Origin: a virus
IMG/VR virus record: IMGVR_UViG_3300027754_003706
Span: 1-20,453 of that record
Reading direction: 5' to 3' (one strand)
Length of the DNA: 20,453 nucleotides
Under the pieces are notes generated by a model, which saw nothing but the letters and a program-made list of their open reading frames with translations, ran no database searches and was not told the origin of the DNA. Of this stretch, positions 6,842-14,348 are shown piece by piece (position 1 is the first letter of the stretch; every line of letters starts with the position of its first letter). Both the position numbers and the translations under genes were made by a program.

Positions 6842-7832
6842 CTAATATCTTTTTAATGTGTTTTGCTGCGTACCCATCCCCATATGGTGAATCTTTACAA
6901 ATATACGAATCTTTTTCCAAAGTAACAAATAAATCTTTTAATTTATCAGTAGTTTTACAAATATGCAAATGTCCGGTATAAATTGCTTCAGGTCTTTCGG
7001 TTACTTCTCTACAAACAATTACTTTCTTATTAAGGAAAGAAGCTTCTTCCTGTATTCCACCACTATCACTTATTACTAACTTACATTCTAATAGTATAGA
7101 TATCAGTTCATCATGTGAAAGTGGTTCTACTACTTTAACGTTAGTTAGTAAATCTCTATGTTTTTGTACATTTGGATTTGGATGCATTGGAAGTATAAAT
7201 TCTAACTCTGGATATTGTCCAGCTAAATCATTTACTTCTTTAAACCATTCGTGCATTATAGGATGGTTCTCTCTACGATGTAAAGTAACTAATACTTTGT
7301 TTCCGTATGTTGGTTCAGGTAACTCCACTAAGTTATCTAACACAGTGTTACCAACTAACCAAACATCACCTAAACATTTTTCTTCAAATATATTAACCAT
7401 TGCCGTTTGAGTAGGTGCAAAGTTTACATCAGCTATACGAGCTATCATTTGTCTATAACCTTCCTCTGGGTATGGATGTTTTAAACTCTTACTTCTTAAT
7501 CCTGCTTCTAAGTAATAAATTCTAAGTCCTCTATGATATGCCCCAATAGCACAAGCAAAAGCAGATGCGGTATCACCTTGAACCATAACACCTCTAAACT
7601 CACCTTCCGGTAAATCCAAACACCCCTTTACTACTTCATCTAATCTATTGAATAATTTACCTTCGGCAATAAATGCTTTGTAATCTACTTCTACTTCTTT
7701 AAGTAAGTCTTGATGTTGGCCTGTAAAGAATAATTTATATTCACTACGGTCCATTATTTTTATTAAAGGTTTTATCTTTAACCACTCCGGTCTAGTTCCG
7801 AAACATATTAATATGGGTAATTTATTTTTCAT
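6825..7832 (-). CDS. wecB: UDP-N-acetylglucosamine 2-epimerase (non-hydrolysing)
   Basis: 335 residues, slightly shorter than the 370-380 typical of WecB/MnaA. It interconverts UDP-GlcNAc and UDP-ManNAc in the cytoplasm. Landmarks are GTRPE (12-16), 'FTGQHQDLL' (36-44) and GDT with D87. E109 in 'LEAGLRS', the 'PYPEEGYR' glutamates (123-124) and H217 in 'PMHPNP' align with the catalytic residues of E. coli WecB. 'TLHRRENH' (183-190), 'SDSGGIQEEA' (255-264) and 'REVTERPEA' (275-283) complete the GT-B-like fold. The start ATG is followed by a four-lysine-rich stretch and overlaps the GT2 gene end by 11 bases. In this cassette it should supply a ManNAc-type sugar or a precursor of further modified amino sugars. 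Confidence 0.95.
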   Translation of the reverse strand: MKNKLPILICFGTRPEWLKIKPLIKIMDRSEYKLFFTGQHQDLLKEVEVDYKAFIAEGKLFNRLDEVVKGCLDLPEGEFRGVMVQGDTASAFACAIGAYHRGLRIYYLEAGLRSKSLKHPYPEEGYRQMIARIADVNFAPTQTAMVNIFEEKCLGDVWLVGNTVLDNLVELPEPTYGNKVLVTLHRRENHPIMHEWFKEVNDLAGQYPELEFILPMHPNPNVQKHRDLLTNVKVVEPLSHDELISILLECKLVISDSGGIQEEASFLNKKVIVCREVTERPEAIYTGHLHICKTTDKLKDLFVTLEKDSYICKDSPYGDGYAAKHIKKILDAEEF

Positions 7833-8592
7833 TTACTAATTTCCAGCCTTTTTGTCTTTGTTCGTTAAAATACTGATTCATCAATTGTTTGAATGGTACA
7901 CCTTCATTACTTCTTTGATTTGATTCCCAAAGTGAGTTAGCATCACCACCATAAGTTCCACCCTTCAAACTTCCCCACATTTCCATATCAGAACGAGGAT
8001 GTGGTGGTACGAATGTTTTTATTCCGGCATACTTTTGTAACATATATGAGAAGTGCATATCCTCACCACAGGTATTGTATTTAGGGTCTGGTAATTCTCT
8101 AACCATAATAGGTAACCATTCTTTCTTAAAGAACCAACTATGCCCCACTAAATCAACTTCAACAGTCCTATCGTTGTTACCTTGCTCCGGCCATCCAAAT
8201 CTTAAGTAGTGTTCGTAGTATGAAGATTGTTGAGGTGGTAATGGATTTAGGTAAAGTAATCCTACAGTTCCTAATAATCCTTCTTTCTCTTTCATTGTGT
8301 TCATACAATTTTCTAACCATTTCTTACCAGGAATTGTATCATCATCAAATACACATACATACGGATTCTTAGCGTTCATAGCAAAGTAGAATCTTGCCCA
8401 AACTCCAAAGTTGTAATTACAATATGCAACAGGAACTTCTGTACCAATATCGTAATTAATCAAATCATTATCGCCGGGATTATTGTACCATACTAATATC
8501 TCATCCGGCGGTAATGTTTGATTTTTGAGAGCCTCTAATTGTTCATTCAGATTCTCTCCTCTTTTGTAACCATTTAATATAACTGTTATCAT
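7822..8592 (-). CDS. GT2-like glycosyltransferase (GT-A fold)
   Basis: 256 residues. It begins with a GT-A nucleotide-binding pattern: 'ITVILNGYKRGENLNEQLEALKNQTLPPDEILVW' is spread over 2-35. The metal-binding 'VFDDDTIPGKKWLENC' follows, with D83-D84-D85. 'VGHSWFFKKEWL' and 'CGEDMHFSYMLQKY' correspond to the acceptor side, including an E-D pair typical of the catalytic base region in GT2 enzymes. No transmembrane helices are visible, so it is likely cytoplasmic. It overlaps the GT-B gene upstream by four bases (ATGA) and wecB downstream by 11. Marine T4-like phages commonly carry such genes. Donor and acceptor cannot be deduced. Confidence 0.85.
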   Translation of the reverse strand: MITVILNGYKRGENLNEQLEALKNQTLPPDEILVWYNNPGDNDLINYDIGTEVPVAYCNYNFGVWARFYFAMNAKNPYVCVFDDDTIPGKKWLENCMNTMKEKEGLLGTVGLLYLNPLPPQQSSYYEHYLRFGWPEQGNNDRTVEVDLVGHSWFFKKEWLPIMVRELPDPKYNTCGEDMHFSYMLQKYAGIKTFVPPHPRSDMEMWGSLKGGTYGGDANSLWESNQRSNEGVPFKQLMNQYFNEQRQKGWKLVNEK

Positions 8593-9584
8593 TTTAAATA
8601 ATTTTTAATTCTTTTTGTCCAAACTTCTTGTGAAAAGAGTTCTTTATAATTTTCTTTTGCTACTTTAGAGCATTTATCATAAAACTCTTTATCTTCCTTT
8701 AACATAATTGCCATCTCTCTTGCACTTTCTAAATCGTGTACCATTACTGATGTAGATGGGTGGCATAGCATTTGTGTATCTACATCCATATTTCCAATAC
8801 AAGGAATACCAAAGTATGCACAATTTATAGCGAATGTACCAGCTGCTACCGTTGGCATCATATGAATACCATATTTGAATGTTGATAATTCTGCCATCCA
8901 TTCACACCACATCATTCTTGGTAAGTGATTTAAGTTATCCATACTATCTTCACCTACTCTCATAGCGTGCGATGTTTGAGCCCAAATAGGAACTTCAAAA
9001 TTACCAGCTATAATATAACTTTCAAATCCACCATACCATCTTGCAAAGTTACCACCTATAATTGCTTTATCTTCTTTTGTAGGTATTATATCTTTTATTA
9101 GAGTATCAATCATTAAAGTACCAATAGGTTGGATTGTTTTGTTAGGAAATAACCCCTTATAATACATCACATCACTATCATTGTGTGTAAAGATTGTATC
9201 GCAAGATTGTAAAAAATTAAAGAAGTAAATTTGGTCTGCTACTTCATAATCATTGTACCACCAATGCGGTCCTTCTTGTACATAATGAACATTGTTATTA
9301 CCTTGTTGTTTTATTTTACCAACTATATCTTCTCTAAGTAATTGTGAAACTGGATTAAGTCCATTTACCAATGTACTTCCTTCCGAACTTAAGAATGTTT
9401 TACCTTTTGGAAATATAACAAAGACATGGTCATATCCTTTTAACTCATCAATCATATGAATATTGAAATGGTCAGCATCCAATGCGTACATCCAAGCAAA
9501 CTCCGTTCTCATATTTGGATGATTAGCTGGAACTTTACCCATAAATCCCATTTCAGTTAGGAAAGCTATTTTAGATTGTATCAT
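8589..9584 (-). CDS. Probable GT-B glycosyltransferase
   Basis: 331 residues. The C-terminal donor domain is suggested by 'TVAAGTFAINCAYFGIPCIGN' spread over 245-265 and the following 'LESAREMAIMLKEDKEFYDKCSKVAKENY', a layout typical of GT-B enzymes. The N-terminal half has 'VFVIFPKG' (54-61) and 'DTIFTHNDSDVMYYKGLFP' (129-147), where a conserved acidic/aromatic pattern precedes the linker. It lacks the classical E-x7-E signature of GT4. The gene overlaps the upstream GT2 by 14 bases and the downstream GT2 by four. Function beyond 'glycosyltransferase' is not readable from the sequence. Confidence 0.7.
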   Translation of the reverse strand: MIQSKIAFLTEMGFMGKVPANHPNMRTEFAWMYALDADHFNIHMIDELKGYDHVFVIFPKGKTFLSSEGSTLVNGLNPVSQLLREDIVGKIKQQGNNNVHYVQEGPHWWYNDYEVADQIYFFNFLQSCDTIFTHNDSDVMYYKGLFPNKTIQPIGTLMIDTLIKDIIPTKEDKAIIGGNFARWYGGFESYIIAGNFEVPIWAQTSHAMRVGEDSMDNLNHLPRMMWCEWMAELSTFKYGIHMMPTVAAGTFAINCAYFGIPCIGNMDVDTQMLCHPSTSVMVHDLESAREMAIMLKEDKEFYDKCSKVAKENYKELFSQEVWTKRIKNYLK

Positions 9585-10203
9585 AGTAATCGTTTTGCTT
9601 TTCTTGTCTTTCTATTTGTTTATGATGATATAAACAATATTGTTCTTCTGATGGTAATACTGAAAGTGTGTTATATCCAATAATTCTTTCATGCACTTTA
9701 CCTTGCCATTCTATTTCAGATGTTCTTCTATATAGTCTTGTTTGATAATCAGGAAAATTAACCCATCCTGCATCAGTTACATTCCACTTCCATTTTTTAA
9801 TATGTTCCGCTGTCAATCCTTCAACTGTATTAATTCTTGGTACAAAGAAAAGGTCTACATCTTTATTATATTCTATAAATTCATGTATATTTTGCATAAG
9901 ATATTCGGATGGAATTTCATCAGCGTCAATTTGAAATATAAAAATACCTTTAGCATGGGTTTTTAAGTTATTTTTGTATGATGCAAAATCATTATTAAGT
10001 GGAAATCCAATAACTTTAATATTAGTATTATGCAATTGAGATATTATATTTAAATAATTTTTAATAGCATCTGTTGCGGAGTCCTCATCATATTGAATTA
10101 AAATTTCATCTTCTTTTTCAATTTTATCTTTTAAAAAATCTATTAATTTTGTAATTTCTTGAAGTTCGTTACAAACAGTAATTGCATATGTTATATTAAT
10201 CAT
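9571..10203 (-). CDS. GT2-family glycosyltransferase, first gene of the sugar cassette
   Basis: 210 residues. 'INITYAITVCNELQEITKLIDFL' (2-24, here only summarised by its ends) opens a GT-A domain. 'FQIDADEIP' holds the metal-binding D93-x-D95. 'YQTRLYRR' and 'WQGKVHE' (166-172) are characteristic of the WaaE/SunS-like GT2 branch. The frame remains open to a TTG at 10224, but that codon is inside the promoter's TATATTTG element, so the ATG at 10203 is chosen. It follows the terminator of the fibre gene and a promoter-like site, so it should be the first gene of a separate transcript. The WaaE/SunS resemblance leaves both lipopolysaccharide core and protein glycosylation open. Confidence 0.85.
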   Translation of the reverse strand: MINITYAITVCNELQEITKLIDFLKDKIEKEDEILIQYDEDSATDAIKNYLNIISQLHNTNIKVIGFPLNNDFASYKNNLKTHAKGIFIFQIDADEIPSEYLMQNIHEFIEYNKDVDLFFVPRINTVEGLTAEHIKKWKWNVTDAGWVNFPDYQTRLYRRTSEIEWQGKVHERIIGYNTLSVLPSEEQYCLYHHKQIERQEKQNDYYDTI

Positions 10204-10221
10204 AGTATTTTTATTTGAATA

Positions 10222-10252
10222 CAAATATACAAAATTTATATGAGTTTACCAA
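10222..10252 (-). promoter_or_regulatory. Bacteroidetes-type promoter of the sugar cassette
   Basis: On the minus strand TTG (10252-10250) is followed by exactly 20 bases and then TATATTTG (10229-10222). This matches the primary-sigma promoter of Bacteroidetes (TTTG, 19-21 bases, TAnnTTTG). Transcription would begin about seven bases on, near 10215, leaving a leader of roughly a dozen bases before the ATG at 10203. It lies downstream of a terminator and upstream of 14 tightly packed genes. The match is by eye and not tested. Confidence 0.6.
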
Positions 10253-10308
10253 ATATATCTTTGTATATGTATATATAGATATAAATATACAATTTTTATA
10301 GAAAGCAT

Positions 10309-10344
10309 AAAAAAATGGGTAACTTTTTTAGAATTATCCATTTT
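10309..10344 (-). terminator. Rho-independent terminator of the collagen-like gene
   Basis: An 11-bp stem pairs 10312-10322 (AAAATGGGTAA) with 10334-10344 (TTATCCATTTT), with one G-U pair in RNA and an 11-base loop. Read on the minus strand the stem is followed by a run of seven T (complement of 10309-10315, partly overlapping the stem base). It begins 12 bases after the stop of the fibre-type gene, the normal place for an intrinsic terminator, and separates that gene from the sugar cassette. Confidence 0.75.
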
Positions 10345-10356
10345 ATTTATTTTATA

Positions 10357-12423
10357 TTAAGCTATTTTAATCCAAGTTGAACCATTATAATATACCAAAT
10401 CCCCAGTACTAAGACCAAATGATGATGATACCGTCAATGTACCAATTGCTGGGGTTATGAATGCGGGTGGATTATTACCTGTCCACAAATTAGGCCTTAA
10501 CCTAGTTGCTACATATATATCAGCAGAACCACTTAATGTTAATATACTAGTAGGTGTATCAAATGTAAGTGCAGGTTCAACAACTCCAGCGTTTGTAACT
10601 ATACCATCATAAGTAATAATTCCATTATTAGATGTACCACTTAATGTAATAGAACCATTAGTTCCACTTATACCAGATGTTCCAGATGACCCAGATGTAC
10701 CACCTGCTCCACTCAATCCAGTTCCGGAAGTGCCAGAAGTTCCTGATGTGCCAGATGTACCAAATGAACCAAGACCATTAGCCCCTGATGTTCCGTTTGT
10801 TCCAGAAGTGCCAGACGTTCCATCTGTTCCAATTCCTGCAGTACCACCTGCTCCACTTATTCCAGAAGTACCACTACTACCATTTATGCCAGACGTACCA
10901 TTAGCGCCTGATGTTCCGGATGAACCACCCGTACCATTTATACCAGATGTCCCAGATCCATTAACACCAGATGACCCATTAACACCAGAAGTTCCTGCTG
11001 TTCCATTTGCGCCAGATGTTCCTGAAGTTCCACCACCACCAGATGTAGATGCATTTATTGTTATCCTTGCCACACCACTACCCATATCACTAACATCAAC
11101 GGCAGAACCACTAAATGCTATTGTTGTGAAATTGGTTACGGAAGTTGGACCAAATCCACTACCTGCATAATTTCTTGCGGTTATTGATTGTCCAAATGAA
11201 GATGTTGGTACTAATCTTGTAACATTATTTGCACCACCAACCCAAGCATATCCACTTGCTAAAGAAGCTGATAGTGAACCTGTTAATTGTATATCGTTTG
11301 AAGTTGCATAAACATTACCGGCTACTTGTGCGAATATACCAGCACCAAACGATGATGTTGCTACTAATCTAGAAACATTTCCAATACCACCAACCCAAGC
11401 ATATCCACTTGCTAAAGATGCGGTGAATGTACTTGATGCAGATACAGTACCTGTTATTGATAATATATTACTATTGAATGTTAAATTTGATTGTACGTTT
11501 GAAGTAGGTGCGTTAAATGTAATCACACCACCCAAAGTTGTACCACTTAAAGATAATGCTCCGCTTGTTCCAGAAGTTCCCGAAGTTCCAGACGTACCGG
11601 CTCCACTTGTTCCAGACGTACCTGCCGTACCAATACCGCTTGTTCCAGAAGTTCCTGATGTACCGGCTCCACTTGTACCAGAAGTTCCAGAAGAACCTGC
11701 CGAACCACTAGCTCCAGAAGTTCCCGATGAACCAAAGAATGTACCATTTGCTCCAGATGTACCAGCAGACCCAGATGTTCCAGAAGTTCCTGATGAGCCA
11801 CTACTACCACTAGAACCACTTTCTCCAGAAGTTCCTGATGTGCCTCTAGTTCCAGAAGTTCCCGATGAGCCACTACTTCCGCTTGTGCCACTACTACCAG
11901 ACGTTCCTGATGTTCCTGATGAACCAGATGTGCCACTGCTACCACTTGTACCAGATATTCCCGGTGCACCTACTGTATTTATATACCAAGTTCCCGTTTG
12001 AGAACCACTACCTGCTCCAATTGAATATGCTTCTGCAACAACTACACCAGTACCACTATCATAAGATGTTACTGTTACATACATAAAATTGCTTATATTA
12101 TAAGCAACTACCATTTGTTGACCCACTGTCCAAGACAATCCAGTTCCTATTGTGAAAGTTTTAGTTCCACTTGCTGATATTGTTAAAGTTGTTGATGTAG
12201 CTTGAGATGTAAATAAATCTCCTTTTATTCCAGAAGTTCCTGATGTTCCTGATGTTCCTGAAGAGCCACCACTTCCCGCCGCTCCAGATGTGCCCGTTAC
12301 ACCAGATGTACCAGAAGTTCCAGATGAACCTGCTGATATTTGATTTTGTAAAAAATCTAGATTAGTATCCATTTCCAGTGCGGTTAATGGAGAACCTTTC
12401 GTAAGTCTTTTAACTAATGCCAT
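10357..12423 (-). CDS. Collagen-like (Gly-Thr-Ser repeat) phage fibre/structural protein
   Basis: 688 residues. 'LVKRLTKGSPLTALEMDTNLDFLQ' (3-26, summarised) resembles the N-terminal attachment segment of phage tail-fibre proteins ('KGSPLT..E.D.N...L'). Three tracts with glycine at nearly every third residue (about 32-68, 152-289 and 462-590), mostly GTS/GSS/GAN triplets, are collagen-like. Between tracts 1 and 2 lies a beta-rich domain (69-151) of a kind recurrent in phage fibres ('GLSWTVGQQMVVAY', 'VTSYDSGTGVVV', 'TWYINTVGAPG'). Between tracts 2 and 3 are two copies of a 51-residue unit containing 'ASLASGYAWVGG' (335-346 and 386-397). The C-terminus (about 591-688) is another beta-rich region. 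There is no signal peptide. It is probably a trimeric virion fibre or decoration protein. The Ser/Thr-rich tracts and the glycosyltransferase genes on both sides make glycosylation plausible, not proven. Confidence 0.85.
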   Translation of the reverse strand: MALVKRLTKGSPLTALEMDTNLDFLQNQISAGSSGTSGTSGVTGTSGAAGSGGSSGTSGTSGTSGIKGDLFTSQATSTTLTISASGTKTFTIGTGLSWTVGQQMVVAYNISNFMYVTVTSYDSGTGVVVAEAYSIGAGSGSQTGTWYINTVGAPGISGTSGSSGTSGSSGTSGTSGSSGTSGSSGSSGTSGTRGTSGTSGESGSSGSSGSSGTSGTSGSAGTSGANGTFFGSSGTSGASGSAGSSGTSGTSGAGTSGTSGTSGIGTAGTSGTSGAGTSGTSGTSGTSGALSLSGTTLGGVITFNAPTSNVQSNLTFNSNILSITGTVSASSTFTASLASGYAWVGGIGNVSRLVATSSFGAGIFAQVAGNVYATSNDIQLTGSLSASLASGYAWVGGANNVTRLVPTSSFGQSITARNYAGSGFGPTSVTNFTTIAFSGSAVDVSDMGSGVARITINASTSGGGGTSGTSGANGTAGTSGVNGSSGVNGSGTSGINGTGGSSGTSGANGTSGINGSSGTSGISGAGGTAGIGTDGTSGTSGTNGTSGANGLGSFGTSGTSGTSGTSGTGLSGAGGTSGSSGTSGISGTNGSITLSGTSNNGIITYDGIVTNAGVVEPALTFDTPTSILTLSGSADIYVATRLRPNLWTGNNPPAFITPAIGTLTVSSSFGLSTGDLVYYNGSTWIKIA
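10654..12330 (-). repeat. Three tracts of 9-bp-type TSG/collagen-triplet repeats inside the fibre gene
   Basis: Coding repeats at about 12330-12220, 11970-11557 and 11040-10654 encode G-x-y triplets, dominated by Gly-Thr-Ser. On the plus strand they appear as units like CCAGAAGTTCCTGATGTACC. Synonymous codons alternate (Gly as GGA/GGC/GGT, Ser as TCT/TCC/AGT, and so on), so DNA identity is much lower than protein identity. The reading frame stays open across all three tracts. Confidence 0.9.
11233..11418 (-). repeat. Exact 33-bp direct repeat within the fibre gene
   Basis: The 33 bases at 11233-11265 recur identically at 11386-11418, an offset of 153 bp (51 codons). They encode the 'SLASGYAWVGG' core of the two 51-residue units at about 335-385 and 386-436. 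The flanks are diverged but recognisable ('RLVATSSFG' and 'RLVPTSSFG'), so this is an in-frame tandem duplication of a protein module. Confidence 0.9.
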
Positions 12424-12432
12424 AATCTATAT

Positions 12433-12466
12433 TTTACTATTATAATTGTAATGTTATAACAGTAAA
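12433..12466 (-). promoter_or_regulatory. Stem-loop in the leader of the fibre gene
   Basis: 12433-12445 (TTTACTATTATAA) pairs with 12454-12466 (TTATAACAGTAAA) as a 13-bp stem. The single non-Watson-Crick position becomes G-U in the minus-strand RNA, and the loop has eight bases. It ends nine bases before the ATG at 12423 and is not followed by a T run, so it does not look like an intrinsic terminator. It could modulate initiation or protect the 5' end of a processed late transcript. I found no convincing promoter in this 65-bp gap. Confidence 0.5.
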
Positions 12467-12488
12467 TATATACGAATGGAAAAATAAA

Positions 12489-13046
12489 CTATTTTTTTGT
12501 TTGTTCTACTGGCGGAGGTGCTGCAGGATCTGTGATTGGTTTTGGTAAGGGTTCTTTCTCTGCTATATCAGTCCTTTTAATTCCATATATTTTTTCAATT
12601 GCTTCTAATTTAAATTCGCACCAAGCTATTTGTTTGATATTTGGTAAAATATATGTTCTAAATGGAGATGGATTTCCCTTCATAATAGTTTTACCCTTTA
12701 CGGATGACCCATATAATTTAGTACCTGCTTTATCTGCCTTTGGTGTAAGATTTTCCAACCATTTTAAATTATCAAAATCCGATTCCTTTAAATTTTTAAA
12801 CATTATTGTTTTTAACCAACGAAAAAATTTATCAGGTTTTATTTCAGTAACTTTTAAGCAATAAACTTTTTTACGAAAAATACCCAACACAAAAATTAAT
12901 ACAGAATTTGAACCTCTAAATTGTTTGGCTTCACCATCAGCGTATTCATATGAAATAATTTTATAAAGTTTTCTTACTCTTATCCTTGATTTGGATGTGG
13001 CTATTTCTGATTGTATTAAAGGTTTATATAAAGCTGCGTATGGCAT
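12489..13046 (-). CDS. Hypothetical phage protein with proline-rich tail
   Basis: 185 residues, not recognised. The first half is basic and beta/alpha mixed, with a hydrophobic strand 'SNSVLIFVLGIFRKKVYCLKV' near 46-66. I read this as a buried strand pair rather than a membrane helix, because charged residues interrupt it. The middle has 'FFRWLKTIMFKNLKESDFDNLKWLENL'. 'RTYILPNIKQIAWCEF' near 129-144 precedes an acidic, proline-rich tail (about 160-180, 'PLPKPITDPAAPPP'). It sits two bases after a GT4 gene and 65 bp before the fibre gene, so a structural or fibre-accessory role is possible, but nothing in the sequence proves it. Confidence 0.6.
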   Translation of the reverse strand: MPYAALYKPLIQSEIATSKSRIRVRKLYKIISYEYADGEAKQFRGSNSVLIFVLGIFRKKVYCLKVTEIKPDKFFRWLKTIMFKNLKESDFDNLKWLENLTPKADKAGTKLYGSSVKGKTIMKGNPSPFRTYILPNIKQIAWCEFKLEAIEKIYGIKRTDIAEKEPLPKPITDPAAPPPVEQTKK

Positions 13047-13047
13047 C

Positions 13048-14340
13048 TTATAATTTATTTAATTTAGGTATTTGCATCTTTGATGAATTTACCTTTGGAA
13101 TATTAAATGGAACTAATTTTGGTTGTATCTTAACGTAGTGCTCCAACATTTGAGTAAATCTATCATTCATTTTATCTAATGTAAAATTATCCAATGTATT
13201 AGTTTTTAATCCTTCAGATTTATTACTATAAGTATCATAATTCTTATAAACATCGTATAACTTATTAGCTGCAGCTGAATAATTTGCTGTAAACCATTGT
13301 GCTTCTTTCATACAAAATTGGTCTGCTGCTGATTCATGTACTGGTGTTAAACTACCTTCTAATAATACTGCATTTTCTGCCGGTAAGAAATCCAATTGCC
13401 CACTCCAACCACTAGCTATAATTGGTTTACCTGTCAAAGTAAACTCAGCCATTGGTCTACCATATCCTTCTCCTTTAGTAAATGAAACCATTGCTTTAAC
13501 TTTTGGATGATGATATAAATTACTCATATCAGTTTCTTCCATATCACCATGTATCAAATATACAGATGGGCACTTATCACCAAATGTTTTTAATACACCT
13601 TCTAATTTTTCTCTAGTTCCTTCTCTATCTATTACACTAAATCCAGCATGTGATGTTTTAACAATAAGACCAGGTCTTTTATCTTTTGGCATATATTGGA
13701 ATACCGTAGCAAATGTTTTAATTGCCATACCAATATCTTTTCTATCTTGTCCCAAATCTCCCTTCAACCAATGTCCTACAATTAAGAAATTAAAATCTTC
13801 TTTTACATTCTCTAATACATCTTTACCACTTCCTTTGGAAAATATTTCAGTATCAACTCCTTCAAAAAGAACTTCAATTGGTTTTATTACTTTAATTTCA
13901 CCAACTATTTGTCCACTTGCTTCATCTTTTTGTTGATATACAGTTCCACCAACATTTTGTTTTGTAAAATTAGATGGTACTATTATTAAATCCATATTAT
14001 TACAGCCATCAATAAAATCCTTTGGACAAATTGTAGTTTCAACGCCGGCAGTTATACCAATATTATAACCACCCTTTGCACTAAACTCATTTGCTACTGA
14101 TACCTGAATGAATACATCCGGCTTATCACTAACTTCGGTAATAACTCTTTCTAGCATCCATCTTCCAAAATCACTTTCACCATCAACATTATTTTGTGGA
14201 GTATTACCCCAACGTAGTGGTATAATTTTAATATCATACTTGTCCATTTTACGAAGTGACTTTAATAGGTCACGACTATGGTCCCCATATCCAGAACGAG
14301 TAAAACATGGGCTTTGAAATACTAATGTTGGTTTATTCAT
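13048..14340 (-). CDS. GT4-type (GT-B) glycosyltransferase
   Basis: 430 residues. The N-terminus 'PTLVFQSPCFTRSGYGDHSRDLL' (4-26, summarised) has the glycine-rich loop usual in GT4 enzymes. 'IIVPSNFTKQNV' (119-130) and 'VLFEGVDTEIF' (157-167) mark the end of the N-terminal domain. The donor-binding domain contains 'FLIVGHW' and the E-x7-E signature E291-G-Y-G-R-P-M-A-E299, followed by 'GKPIIASGWSGQLDFL'. It starts eight bases after the upstream GT4 gene stop. Together the two GT4 genes precede the fibre gene on the same strand, so modification of a virion component is plausible. The substrate is unknown. Confidence 0.9.
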   Translation of the reverse strand: MNKPTLVFQSPCFTRSGYGDHSRDLLKSLRKMDKYDIKIIPLRWGNTPQNNVDGESDFGRWMLERVITEVSDKPDVFIQVSVANEFSAKGGYNIGITAGVETTICPKDFIDGCNNMDLIIVPSNFTKQNVGGTVYQQKDEASGQIVGEIKVIKPIEVLFEGVDTEIFSKGSGKDVLENVKEDFNFLIVGHWLKGDLGQDRKDIGMAIKTFATVFQYMPKDKRPGLIVKTSHAGFSVIDREGTREKLEGVLKTFGDKCPSVYLIHGDMEETDMSNLYHHPKVKAMVSFTKGEGYGRPMAEFTLTGKPIIASGWSGQLDFLPAENAVLLEGSLTPVHESAADQFCMKEAQWFTANYSAAANKLYDVYKNYDTYSNKSEGLKTNTLDNFTLDKMNDRFTQMLEHYVKIQPKLVPFNIPKVNSSKMQIPKLNKL

Positions 14341-14348
14341 ATTATAAC

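Noticed and set aside
10204-10224. TTG start at 10224 for the GT2 gene.
   Set aside because: The codon is part of the TATATTTG promoter element, and the ATG at 10203 directly begins the GT-A strand.
10280-10287. Plus-strand TATAAATA resembling a T4 late promoter.
   Set aside because: It points against all genes, toward the terminator and the fibre gene's antisense strand; probably a chance match in very AT-rich DNA.
10730-12001. Long plus-strand open frames rich in Val-Pro-Asp/Glu (10730-11170 and 11423-12001) opposite the fibre gene, and a minus-strand frame at 11547-11969.
   Set aside because: They are read-through of the repeat DNA in other frames; the Gly-Thr-Ser frame has the proper start, domains and terminator, and the repeats keep all frames free of stops.
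10654-12330. Regular short repeats that could be taken for a CRISPR array.
   Set aside because: Units are 9-bp-based, coding, imperfect and without spacers; they encode collagen-like triplets.
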